A stretch of DNA of 36,037 nucleotides from assembly GCF_002699985.1 (NCBI RefSeq), contig NZ_LKBT01000027.1:1-36037 (forward strand), in the 5' to 3' direction. The translations under genes and the position numbers were made by a program. The stretch's first letter is position 1. Each line of letters opens with the position of its first letter. Shown one piece after another: positions 23,918 to 32,788 of the stretch. The notes beneath the pieces are model-generated. The model did no database searches, had not been told where the DNA came from, and worked only from the letters and a program-made list of their open reading frames with translations. The stretch is from Pseudomonas sp. ICMP 561 (GTDB lineage: Bacteria; Pseudomonadota; Gammaproteobacteria; Pseudomonadales; Pseudomonadaceae).

Positions 23918-24900
23918 ACGAAGCGCTGTTGCTCTCGGGCTGGCGTTATCGCGCGGTGGTGCTTTCGGTGGTGTTTTCCGCGCTGGGTTACCTGGGGTTT
24001 TCCCTGTGGGGCGGCTGGGAAGCGGTCAGCAAGGCGGTGGGCGAAATGGGTTTGATCGGCATTGCCATCGCGTTGCTGATGTCCGTCGCCAACTATGGCC
24101 TGCGCTTTTTGCGCTGGCAGACCTACCTGAACGTACTCGGCCATCCTGTTCCGTGGCGGCCCAGCCTGAAAATTTATCTGGCAGGCTTTGCCCTGACGAC
24201 CACACCGGGCAAAGCCGGTGAAGCGCTGCGCGGCGTATTGCTCAAACGTTGGGGCGTGCCCTGGCCGCAAAGCTTCGCGGCTTTTTTCAGTGAGCGTTTG
24301 TCGGACCTGTTTGCGGTGGTGCTGCTGACCCTGTTTGGTCTGTCGCTGTACCCGGACTCACGCCCCATGATTGTGGTGGGAATGGTGCTCGTGGGGATCG
24401 GCTTGCTGGTGCTTTCCCAGCGTCGTCTGCTGGAAAGAATCGCTGCCGCGATCCCCGCGGGAGGCGGAAAACTGCTCGGTCTTGGTCGCCATCTGCTCGA
24501 CGTGCTGCTGGCGGCGCAGCGCTGCCATCGCCTGGACCTGCTGCTTGGCGTGACGTCCATTAGCGTCGTGGCCTGGAGCGCTGAAGCGCTGGCGTTTCAC
24601 TGGATCCTCAACTGGATGGGTGCCGACATCGAGCTGACCTTCGCGGTGTTCGTTTATGCACTGGCCATGCTCGCCGGGGCGATCAGTTTCATGCCCGGCG
24701 GACTGGGCGGTGCCGAAGCAGTGATGGTCGGCCTGCTGGTCTGGAAAGGCATGTCCAGCGCAGACGCGATTGCCGCCACCGTGCTGATCCGCCTCGCGAC
24801 CTTATGGTTTGCCGTAGCTATTGGTGCCGTGATGCTGCTGCAGCTAAAGGAGGCCAATGCGCAGGACCGCACCTCAATCGAACAACCAACCCCGGATTAG
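23914..24900 (+). CDS. Flippase-like membrane protein (LPG synthase transmembrane-domain family)
   Basis: A 328-residue protein with about eight membrane segments of the family that forms the membrane half of lysyl-phosphatidylglycerol synthase. Motifs include Leu-Arg-Trp-Gln-Thr-Tyr-Leu, Thr-Thr-Thr-Pro-Gly-Lys-Ala-Gly-Glu and Met-Pro-Gly-Gly-Leu-Gly-Gly-Ala-Glu. The soluble synthetase half is absent. Some members act in lipid-linked glycan pathways and MprF flips lipid, so a role in moving the polyprenyl-phospho-sugar to the periplasmic face is plausible here but inferred. It starts with GTG overlapping the SDR stop (GTGA), so it is translationally coupled. Confidence 0.85.
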   Translation: MNEALLLSGWRYRAVVLSVVFSALGYLGFSLWGGWEAVSKAVGEMGLIGIAIALLMSVANYGLRFLRWQTYLNVLGHPVPWRPSLKIYLAGFALTTTPGKAGEALRGVLLKRWGVPWPQSFAAFFSERLSDLFAVVLLTLFGLSLYPDSRPMIVVGMVLVGIGLLVLSQRRLLERIAAAIPAGGGKLLGLGRHLLDVLLAAQRCHRLDLLLGVTSISVVAWSAEALAFHWILNWMGADIELTFAVFVYALAMLAGAISFMPGGLGGAEAVMVGLLVWKGMSSADAIAATVLIRLATLWFAVAIGAVMLLQLKEANAQDRTSIEQPTPD

Positions 24901-24915
24901 CAGAGGAGCTACTCG

Positions 24916-26349
24916 ATGGTTCAGGGAAGTCAACGTCAGTCTTCGAATGCAGTTGCGTTGTTATTGCTCTGTGGGGCTATAGCTGCCAGTTTTTTTGCCT
25001 CAAGCGGTCCGATCCAGTGGATGGACAACGGCGTATTTCTCGCCGAAGCTTCTCAGGGGCATTACTTCAGCCAGTCCCTCGGACCGCTGGATCATCCGTT
25101 CTACCAGTTCATCAACACCCTGGTATTCGATCTGTTCGGGCCTCACGTGCTGAGCCTGCTCAACTCCATTCTGCTGCTGCCGCTGGCGTGGATCATTTAC
25201 TCGCTGGCAATGAATGTGGGTGCCAGTCAGCGTCAGGCCCTATTGGCAGCCACAGCAACCATTCTGACCCACGGGGTTTTCTGGGTATCGACCAAGGCTG
25301 AGGTCTACATCCTCCATTCGCTGTTCGTGTTGCTGGCCTATCAGGTTCATCTGAATCAGAAGTCACGGTTTGGTGACCTCGGCAAATTGCTGATCATCGG
25401 CCTGCTGACCGGCCTCGGCGCGGCTGTCCATCAACTGACTTTCGTGGTTCTGCTGCCCCTCTACTTGCAGTTGCTCTATCAGCACAAGCTGCGCACCTGG
25501 GTAACCATTCCGGGTTTCATCCTCGGTTTTTCAGTAGCGTTCCCGGCGATTACCCACGACCTGCAATCGGGCATGAGCCTGATCGACATTGCCCATCGCT
25601 ACCTGACGGGCTCTTCAGTACGTGCGCAAACGCCCAACTGGGAAGGCAGCCTGTTCCGCTTCGATGACATGTGGCACGAAAAGAATTCGGTGTTCATTCT
25701 GCTGTTATCGCTGATAGGCCCTCAGTTGCTGGGGCTGATTCTGTTTCCCAGGGACAACCACCTGCGTCTGCTGTGGTGTGCAGCAGCGCTGAATCTTGTT
25801 TTCGCCGTGTCTTACAACGTCACCGATCGTTTCACGTTTTTTCTGCCTGGCGTAGCGCTGCTGTGCATCCTTGGCGTGATAAGGCTAAGCCACCTGCTGT
25901 CGACCGATTGCAGTCGGCAACCGGCGCTGCACCTCTCAGTGCTCAGCTCGCCGTTCGCTATTTTGCTGGTTTACTCGCTGTACGCGACGGGCATTATCCG
26001 TTTGCCGGTGCACAGTGAATCGCTCCCGTTCCGTGACGACATCCACTACTTCATGGCGCCCTATCTGCCGGATCGTTCGGCTGAACAGTTCGTTGGCGCG
26101 TATGAAAAGACTGCCCCGCAGGGTGCCCTGATCATCGCCGACTGGACCCCCATGGGCGCCCTTCGCTCGGCTCAGGCCAGCGGCGCATTGCAAGGCCGTA
26201 CGCTGGAAATGTGTGAGGAAGTGAAGGACATCAATGTGTTCCTCACGGGCCACGGCGCATTCCTCACCCGAATGAGCTACTGCGCAATGATCGGTGAGCG
26301 CTTCCTGCTGGAAGATGCTGTGGTGGGGTATGCGTTGCAGAGTCGGTGA
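24916..26349 (+). CDS. DUF2723/GT-C-like polytopic glycosyltransferase
   Basis: A 477-residue membrane protein with about 10-11 hydrophobic segments and a soluble C-terminal tail (about 370-477). Near the N terminus Trp-Met-Asp-Asn-Gly-Val-Phe carries the acidic residues expected after helix 1 of GT-C enzymes. Asp-His-Pro-Phe-Tyr-Gln and Phe-Trp-Val-Ser-Thr-Lys-Ala-Glu-Val-Tyr-Ile-Leu-His match the DUF2723/TMEM260-type pattern. GT-C enzymes use polyprenyl-phosphate sugars outside the inner membrane, so it is the natural transferase for the lipid-arabinose made by this operon. GAGGAG lies before the ATG, 15 bases after the flippase stop. The acceptor (pilin, glycan, lipid or secreted protein) is unknown. 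Confidence 0.8.
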   Translation: MVQGSQRQSSNAVALLLLCGAIAASFFASSGPIQWMDNGVFLAEASQGHYFSQSLGPLDHPFYQFINTLVFDLFGPHVLSLLNSILLLPLAWIIYSLAMNVGASQRQALLAATATILTHGVFWVSTKAEVYILHSLFVLLAYQVHLNQKSRFGDLGKLLIIGLLTGLGAAVHQLTFVVLLPLYLQLLYQHKLRTWVTIPGFILGFSVAFPAITHDLQSGMSLIDIAHRYLTGSSVRAQTPNWEGSLFRFDDMWHEKNSVFILLLSLIGPQLLGLILFPRDNHLRLLWCAAALNLVFAVSYNVTDRFTFFLPGVALLCILGVIRLSHLLSTDCSRQPALHLSVLSSPFAILLVYSLYATGIIRLPVHSESLPFRDDIHYFMAPYLPDRSAEQFVGAYEKTAPQGALIIADWTPMGALRSAQASGALQGRTLEMCEEVKDINVFLTGHGAFLTRMSYCAMIGERFLLEDAVVGYALQSR

Positions 26350-26408
26350 ATATATTAAGTTGGAATGCGATTTTTCATGTGGGAGATTCTATGTTTGCTT
26401 GCAATCCC

Positions 26409-26498
26409 GTAGGACCGGCTTTAGCCGGGAGAGCGGTATTTCTGAAGAAGAATATGTAGTGAATGTCCCAAAGCCCTCCCGGCTAAAGCCGGTCCTAC
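26409..26498. repeat. REP doublet, GGACCGGCTTTAGCC type, inverted linker
   Basis: GTAGGACCGGCTTTAGCCGG starts at 26409 and faces its reverse complement at 26473-26498. The linker is similar to the reverse complement of the linker at 16151-16188, so the whole unit is in the opposite orientation. Confidence 0.9.
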
Positions 26499-26516
26499 GG
26501 AATAGCGCGATCGCCT

Positions 26517-26637
26517 GTGGGAGCGGTGCTTGCCCGCGAAGAACGATAACGCGGTATGCCTGATACACCGCGATAAGGCTGGATGCGGTCCATGTGAGAA
26601 TTGCGGTGCTCCTATCGCGGGCAAGCACCGCTCCCAC
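26517..26637. repeat. REP doublet, GCGGTGCTTGCCCGCGA type
   Basis: GTGGGAGCGGTGCTTGCCCG (26517 onward, to 26540) faces its reverse complement at about 26612-26637, with a 71-base linker. Confidence 0.9.
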
Positions 26638-26671
26638 AGGGGAAAGCATTCCATTTTCTGGATCGCGACCA

Positions 26672-28498
26672 TCAAGGCTGCCAGAGCGTCTTGGCACCAT
26701 CGAGCTTGCGATCCAGGAAGCTCGCCGCGCTGATCAATGCCAGGTGGCTCAAAGCCTGCGGGGTGTTACCCAGATGGTGCCCATGGGTGTCGAACTCTTC
26801 GGCGTAGAGTCCCACAGGATTGGCATAGCGCAGCAGTTGCTCAAACTCAAGATGCGCCTGTTCCACACGCCCGGCGCGGGCCAGGCATTCCACGTACCAG
26901 AACGAGCACGCGGTAAATGCACCCTCTTCACCCGCCAACCCGTCGTCATGGTCATCGTCGTTGCGATAGCGATAAACCATGCCGTCGCGCACCAGTGTGG
27001 CTTCAATAGCATCGAGGGTCGCCAGCCAACGCGGATCGCTGGCCCCGACGAAACGCACCAATGGCATCAGCAACATCGATGCATCCAGGTTGCGGCTGCC
27101 TTTGTGTTGCACGAAATGACCGAGGTCGGCGTTCCAGAAGTTATTCCAGATGTCGTCATGAATGGCTTGACGCTCCTTGTCCCAGCGATCGAACGGCGCA
27201 GGCAGGGAACGCTTGAACGCCAGACGCAAGGCGCGATCCAGTGCAACCCAGCACATCAATCGGGAATGCAGAAAATGCTGATCGTCACCGCGCATTTCCC
27301 AGATCCCGACATCCTTGTCGCGCCAGTGCTCGCAGACATAATCCACCTGCCGGGTCGCATGTTTCCACCCTTCGTAAGAGATCGCTTCGCCATATTTATT
27401 GGCCAGGTACACGGCATCCATCAGCTCGCCGTAGATGTCCAACTGAGTCTGTTTGTACGCCTCGTTGCCGATACGTACCGGCAACGCGCCGCCATAGCCC
27501 GTGAAATGATCAAGATGCTCTTCAGGCAATTCTTCTCGGCCGTCGAGGCTGTAAAGGATGCCGAGTTTGTTCGACTCCTCGACACAGTCCCCCAGACGAC
27601 CGCGGACCCAGCGCATGAAGTCGTTGGCTTCATCGGTGTGCCCCACCCGCATGAAGGCGTACACCGTGAAAGAGGCATCACGAATCCAGCTGTAGCGATA
27701 ATCCCAGTTGCGCTCGCCGCCCGGCGTTTCCGGCAGGCCATACGTCGCCGCAGCCACAATGCCGCCGTGCTTGCGCGAGGTGAGCAGCTTGAGGGCCAGC
27801 GCCGAGCGGTTGACCATTTCCTGCCAACGACCGCGGTAAGACGACTGATTACTCCAGCGCCGCCAGAACGCCAGGGTGTCGGTGAAATATTGCTGGCATT
27901 GCCCGGCGCTGACCTGAGGATCGTCAATACCGCCGAGAATGAACTCAACGAACTCGCCTTTCTTCAGGGTGAACTCGGCAGTGGCTGCCTGCTCATTGAT
28001 TTGCATCGGCACATTCGCTGACAGGCGCATGCCCGGCTGATCGGAAGCCTCGAAACAGACGTCTTTGCCATCCAGCTTCGCCAGCGTTTCGGCGCGGCTG
28101 TAATCCATTCGTACCCGGCACTGCATGCGAATGGTCGCCGCACCAAAGCGCAGCTCGACGCGGCGTACAACGCGCGGCAAGTCATCGACATTGTCGCCAA
28201 TCGGCATCAGATCAGTGACTTCCACCACCGCGTCTTCATCGATCCAGCGCGTCTGCAGCACGTTGGTCTCGGGCAGGTAAATCTGCTGACGACGCGCATT
28301 GGGAAGATCCGGTGCCAGCTTGAAGATACCGGCTTTGTTGGTGTCCAACAGCGCACTGAAGATCGACGGGCTGTCGAAATCCGGCCAACAACAAAAGTCG
28401 ATGCTACCCGTATCGGCCACCAATGCGGCGCTACGCATGTCACCGATAATCCCGTGGTTCTCAATTGCGTTTTGCGGTTCTTCCGGGAAGTCAGCCAT
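26672..28498 (-). CDS. Glycoside hydrolase family 15 (glucoamylase/trehalase-like)
   Basis: A 608-residue enzyme without a signal peptide, so probably cytosolic. The N-terminal trehalase-like beta domain (about 1-215, starting Glu-Asn-His-Gly-Ile-Ile-Gly-Asp) is followed by the (alpha/alpha)6 barrel with Asn-Trp-Asp-Tyr-Arg-Tyr-Ser-Trp-Ile-Arg-Asp-Ala-Ser, the acid residue in Gly-Ile-Trp-Glu-Met-Arg-Gly, and Met-Cys-Trp-Val-Ala-Leu-Asp-Arg-Ala. GH15 enzymes release glucose from alpha-glucans or trehalose; which one applies is not decided. Its start lies inside the end of the SDR gene (8-base overlap, 28491-28498), so the two are translationally coupled. It ends in REP-rich DNA, convergent with the arabinosylation operon. 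Confidence 0.92.
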   Translation of the reverse strand: MADFPEEPQNAIENHGIIGDMRSAALVADTGSIDFCCWPDFDSPSIFSALLDTNKAGIFKLAPDLPNARRQQIYLPETNVLQTRWIDEDAVVEVTDLMPIGDNVDDLPRVVRRVELRFGAATIRMQCRVRMDYSRAETLAKLDGKDVCFEASDQPGMRLSANVPMQINEQAATAEFTLKKGEFVEFILGGIDDPQVSAGQCQQYFTDTLAFWRRWSNQSSYRGRWQEMVNRSALALKLLTSRKHGGIVAAATYGLPETPGGERNWDYRYSWIRDASFTVYAFMRVGHTDEANDFMRWVRGRLGDCVEESNKLGILYSLDGREELPEEHLDHFTGYGGALPVRIGNEAYKQTQLDIYGELMDAVYLANKYGEAISYEGWKHATRQVDYVCEHWRDKDVGIWEMRGDDQHFLHSRLMCWVALDRALRLAFKRSLPAPFDRWDKERQAIHDDIWNNFWNADLGHFVQHKGSRNLDASMLLMPLVRFVGASDPRWLATLDAIEATLVRDGMVYRYRNDDDHDDGLAGEEGAFTACSFWYVECLARAGRVEQAHLEFEQLLRYANPVGLYAEEFDTHGHHLGNTPQALSHLALISAASFLDRKLDGAKTLWQP

Positions 28499-29291
28499 TG
28501 TCTCGAAACTCCGGATACAGGCTCATGCCGCCGTCGATAAACAAGGTGGTGCCATGCACGTAGTCGGACAGGTCCGAAGCGAGCCACACCACTCCGTTGG
28601 CTACGTCTTCGGCTTCACCGACCCGGCCATAGGGGATGAGTTTCAGAAGTTTCTCTTCCTTGTCGCCCGCCATGGCGTCTTTGTTGATTGCGGTGCGAAT
28701 CGCACCGGGTGCAATGCTGTTGACGCGGATGCGTTGCTCCCCCACTTCCTGAGCAATGCTGCGCATCAGCAGATCGACGCCACCTTTGGAAGCTGCGTAA
28801 TTGGCGTGGCCTGCCCAGGGAATCAACTGGTGCACCGAGCTCATGTGAATGATCTTGCCCATGGCGCGGGACACGTCGGGGCGCATGCCTTGCTTGATGA
28901 ACTGTCGCAGCGCGGCCCGTGCGCAGAGGAATTGTCCGGTGAGGTTGACGTCGATGACTTTGTTCCAGTCTGCGAGGGTCATGTCGACGATAGACGCATC
29001 TTTTTGCAGCCCGGAATTGGCCAGCAAAATGTCGAGGCGGCCGAAGTGTTCGATGGTTTGGGCGAACAGGCGCTCGACGTCGTCTTCCTTCGATACGTCA
29101 GCGCCAATGGCGATGGCTTTGCCACCTGCGGCGATGATTTGTTCCGCAAGTTTTTCAGCGGGTTCTGCCTGGGAGTTGTAGTTGACGACGACTGCCGCCC
29201 CTGCTGCTGCCAGTGCTTTGGCAGCTCCTGCGCCGAGGCCGGAACTGGCTCCGGTGACCAACGCGACTTGGTGTTCCAGTGAAATATGCAT
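28491..29291 (-). CDS. SDR oxidoreductase, glucose 1-dehydrogenase-like
   Basis: A 266-residue classical short-chain dehydrogenase: Thr-Gly-Ala-Ser-Ser-Gly-Leu-Gly (residues 13-20), Leu-Ala-Asn-Ser-Gly, the catalytic Ser in Met-Ser-Ser-Val-His and Tyr-Ala-Ala-Ser-Lys. The overall pattern, including Asn-Ser-Ile-Ala-Pro-Gly-Ala-Ile and the C-terminal Leu-Phe-Ile-Asp-Gly-Gly-Met-Ser-Leu-Tyr-Pro, is that of glucose 1-dehydrogenase-type SDRs. Coupled to a GH15 enzyme that can release glucose, oxidation of glucose to gluconolactone is an attractive but unproven link. GAGG lies ten or so bases before the ATG. The upstream gap leads into the large inverted repeat. Confidence 0.9.
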   Translation of the reverse strand: MHISLEHQVALVTGASSGLGAGAAKALAAAGAAVVVNYNSQAEPAEKLAEQIIAAGGKAIAIGADVSKEDDVERLFAQTIEHFGRLDILLANSGLQKDASIVDMTLADWNKVIDVNLTGQFLCARAALRQFIKQGMRPDVSRAMGKIIHMSSVHQLIPWAGHANYAASKGGVDLLMRSIAQEVGEQRIRVNSIAPGAIRTAINKDAMAGDKEEKLLKLIPYGRVGEAEDVANGVVWLASDLSDYVHGTTLFIDGGMSLYPEFRDNG

Positions 29292-29367
29292 GGATTCGAG
29301 CCCTCTTGATCAGCATGTAAAGCTGACCGGTGGGGCTTCGTTGAAGTTCAGTGCGGGAATTGTGTAC

Positions 29368-29620
29368 ATATCCGTTATCGCGGTTATGGCTGATATTGGT
29401 TGCGCCCTTACGGCGCCTCACTTTTGTGAAGCGCAAAAGTAAGCAAAACGCTCTTGCCCCACCACTCGGCACCTCGCTGTCGCTCGGTGTACCCGCCCGC
29501 AGATCCTGAACCGTGGGCCGCCGCAATGGGCCATCCATGGCCCGGTGCGGCTAACCCGGCGTCCTGCCGGGTTGCCCACGGTTCAGAATCTGGGTGCGGC
29601 CAGCGTGGTTTAACGGGGCG
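29368..29620. repeat. Left arm of a giant inverted repeat
   Basis: This 253-base arm matches the reverse complement of 29843-30095 over its whole length, with the first 90 bases more diverged and the rest nearly identical (for example CCCGCCCGCAGATCCTGAAC). Within the arm, smaller palindromes occur (CCGTGGG...CCCACGG). Frames inside it read Pro-Pro-Ala-Asp-Pro-Glu-Pro-Trp and similar low-complexity protein, which is not a real gene. Confidence 0.9.
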
Positions 29621-29686
29621 CCACAGATCAAAATCAACAGCGCGGCGGCCTGACAGCCGACCTGTTTGTGTGGATTGCCGGGCACC

Positions 29687-29777
29687 TGTAGGAGCTGCCG
29701 AAGGCTGCGATGCGGTGTGTCAGATGTCGAATGCGTTGGTTGTGGTGACGTCTCGCGAACAAGTTCGCTCCTACCGG
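29687..29777. repeat. Two REP halves of different types in the core of the inverted repeat
   Basis: A half of the GTAGGAGCTGCCGAAGGCTG type (29687-29715) and a half of the inverted GCGAACAAGTTCGCTCCTAC type (about 29753-29774) lie facing each other in the 222-base core between the arms. They belong to different families and so do not form a normal doublet. Confidence 0.8.
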
Positions 29778-29842
29778 TCCGAGGCGATACCCCCCGTTCT
29801 CGCTCTGCTTTTGATCTGCTCTGCTTTTGATTTTGATCTTAA

Positions 29843-30095
29843 GCGCCCCGTTAAACCACGCTGGCCGAACGCAGATTCTGAACCGTGGGTAACCCGGCAA
29901 GGATGCCGGGTTAGCCGCATTGGGCCATGGATGGCCCGTTGCGGCGGCCCACGGTTCAGGATCTGCGGGCGGGTACACCGAGCACCAGCGAGGTGCCGAG
30001 TGGTGGGGTAAAGGCCTTTTGGTTACTTTTGGGCCCCAAAAGTGACGCGCTGTAAAAGCGCAACCAATATCAGCAGCAACCGCAATAACGGATAT
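29843..30095. repeat. Right arm of a giant inverted repeat
   Basis: The reverse complement of this arm matches the left arm 29368-29620. The outer ends carry ATATCCGTTAT on both sides. The first LysR codon is about 93 bases beyond, so the arm lies within or next to its promoter. Confidence 0.9.
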
Positions 30096-30187
30096 AAACC
30101 CAAACCCAACAAGCAGCTTGAGCGTTACAACCTGTAACTGATAGCTTGACCCCACAACGCTAAAAGCCCTCCCGGATCGCCAGCCCA

Positions 30188-31114
30188 ATGAATCGAAACG
30201 AACTGCGCAAGGCCGACATCAACCTGATGGTGGTTTTCGAAACCTTGATGCAAGAGCGCAACGTCACTCGCGCGGCCGAAAAACTCTTCCTCGGTCAACC
30301 AACGATCAGCGCTGCCCTCAACCGGTTGCGGGCGCTGTTCAATGATCCGCTGTTCATACGCGTCGGCCATCGCATGGAACCCACCGCCAGAGCACAAGAG
30401 ATCATCCACCACCTGTCGCCCGCGCTGGACGCCATGTCCGTGGCCCTGAGCCTGACCCGCGAGTTTGACCCGGCAAGCAGCGACATGACCTTTCGCATCG
30501 GCCTTTCGGATGACGTCGAATACAGCCTGATGCCCGCCTTGCTACGTGCGATTCGTGAAGAAGCACCCGGCGTTGTACTCGTCATCAAACAGGTCAACTA
30601 CTGGAATATCTCGGAATTGCTCATGTCCGGCGAAGTGACCGTTGGCGTGTGCCTGACGCGAGAGCTGCCGGCCAATGCCAAACGCAAACTGCTGCGCTCG
30701 ATACAGCCGATGGTGGTACGTGCCGACCAGTCGGCAACGCCCATGACGCTGGACGAGTACTGCTCACGCCCGCATGTGGTGGTGTCGCATGTGGCCAATA
30801 TCAGCAGCTTCGCGGATGAATGGCTCGATGCTATTGGCCGCAAGCGGCATGCCGTGCTGTCCGTTCCGCAATACAGCACGTTACCCGCGCTGATGGCAGG
30901 CACCGATTTGCTGTGCAATCTTCCGGATCATCTGACTCAGGCAATGATCAATACCGGCAGGCTGTATGGCGAACCCCTGCCCTTCATCACGCCTAATCTG
31001 GAGCTGTCCATGACCTGGTTGAGCGTCATGGACACCGACCCGGCTGAGCGCTGGCTGCGCAATCGACTGGAAGAATTCATGGGAGACCGCGACAGGGTCT
31101 CCCCGATTCTCTGA
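30188..31114 (+). CDS. LysR-family transcriptional regulator
   Basis: A 308-residue regulator with an N-terminal winged helix (Asp-Ile-Asn-Leu-Met-Val-Val-Phe-Glu-Thr-Leu, Arg-Asn-Val-Thr-Arg-Ala-Ala-Glu, Gln-Pro-Thr-Ile-Ser-Ala-Ala-Leu-Asn-Arg-Leu-Arg) and a periplasmic-binding-protein-like effector domain (about 95-300). The N-terminal pattern is of the NodD/NahR-like branch. It is convergent with pstB (ten bases between stops) and has no divergent partner, since the giant inverted repeat lies upstream. The effector and targets are unknown. The ribosome binding site is weak. Confidence 0.9.
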   Translation: MNRNELRKADINLMVVFETLMQERNVTRAAEKLFLGQPTISAALNRLRALFNDPLFIRVGHRMEPTARAQEIIHHLSPALDAMSVALSLTREFDPASSDMTFRIGLSDDVEYSLMPALLRAIREEAPGVVLVIKQVNYWNISELLMSGEVTVGVCLTRELPANAKRKLLRSIQPMVVRADQSATPMTLDEYCSRPHVVVSHVANISSFADEWLDAIGRKRHAVLSVPQYSTLPALMAGTDLLCNLPDHLTQAMINTGRLYGEPLPFITPNLELSMTWLSVMDTDPAERWLRNRLEEFMGDRDRVSPIL

Positions 31115-31124
31115 GAAGGGAAAA

Positions 31125-31903
<779 letters not shown>

Positions 31904-31904
<1 letters not shown>

Positions 31905-32788
31905 CAAGACGCCCTATTGCGCAAAAGAATTAAGCGGGAAGCGAGGCTGAGGACCAGCACGAAGAGTGTCATGACCAGAGCGCCAGCCCAGGCCAGAGAG
32001 TGCCAATCGTCAAATGGGCTCATGGCGTACTGGAACACCACGACCGGTACGCTGGCCATCGGCTTGAGCAGGTCGCTGCTCCAGAACTGGTTGCCAAATG
32101 CGGTGAACAACAGCGGAGCGGTTTCCCCGGTGATACGGGCCAGCGCCAGCAGGACGCCTGTTACCACACCGGCCTTGGCGGCACGCAGTACGATCTGCAG
32201 GGTCAGTTTCCATTGCGGCACACCCAGGGCCAGCGCGGCTTCGCGCATGGTTGATGGCTGCAGTTGAAGCATTTCATCAGTGGTGCGAACCACCACAGGG
32301 ATCACCAACAACGCCAGGGCCAGCGCACCGGCAATCGCCGAGAAGCCCACTTTGTGATCGGTCCACTCATTGAGTGGCAGGATCACCGCGGTGTACACAA
32401 ACAGACCCAGGACGATCGAAGGTGCTGACAGCAGAATGTCGTTGACGAAGCGCACCGCGTTGCCCAGTTTCGAGTAACGGGCGAATTCAGCCAGCCACAC
32501 GCCAGCCATCAGGCCAATCGGCGTACCGATCAACAGGCCGATACCGGACATCAGCACGCTGCCGTAAAAGGCGTTCGCCAGACCGCCTTCAACACCTGGC
32601 GGTGGCGTCATGCCGCTGAACAGTCGCAGGTTCAAGGCATCCACACCGTTGATGATGGTGGTCAGCAGGATCCACACCAGCCACAACAGGCCGAAGGCCG
32701 TCGCAGCGCAACTGAGAACCATGGCAGCCTTGTTCTTGAGGTCGCGAACCCGATACAGGCTCTCGTTGCCAGTCACATCCTTACTCAT
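31904..32788 (-). CDS. pstA: Phosphate ABC transporter permease PstA
   Basis: A 294-residue inner-membrane permease with about six membrane segments. The EAA-type coupling loop is visible around Met-Arg-Glu-Ala-Ala-Leu-Ala-Leu-Gly-Val-Pro-Gln-Trp. The length equals E. coli PstA and is far shorter than the extended PstA (about 500 residues, as recalled) of the phoU-linked operon in P. aeruginosa. AAGGAGG sits before the ATG, which overlaps the pstC stop (ATGA, 32785-32788). Confidence 0.95.

Larger units (their letters stand above)
26350..26671. other. Convergent gap filled by REP elements
   Basis: The 322 bases between the GT-C gene stop and the GH15 gene stop hold two adjacent REP doublets of different types (listed separately) and no gene. 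No T-run terminator is seen, so the REP hairpins may serve as transcript ends for both units. Confidence 0.7.

Noticed and set aside
26594..28021. Long plus-strand open frame opposite the GH15 gene
   Set aside because: Antisense to the GH15 barrel, starts inside a REP element, and has no domain.
29454..30188. Open frames in the giant inverted repeat
   Set aside because: Both strands give the same low-complexity peptides because the arms are complementary. They are typical false predictions in Pseudomonas repeats.
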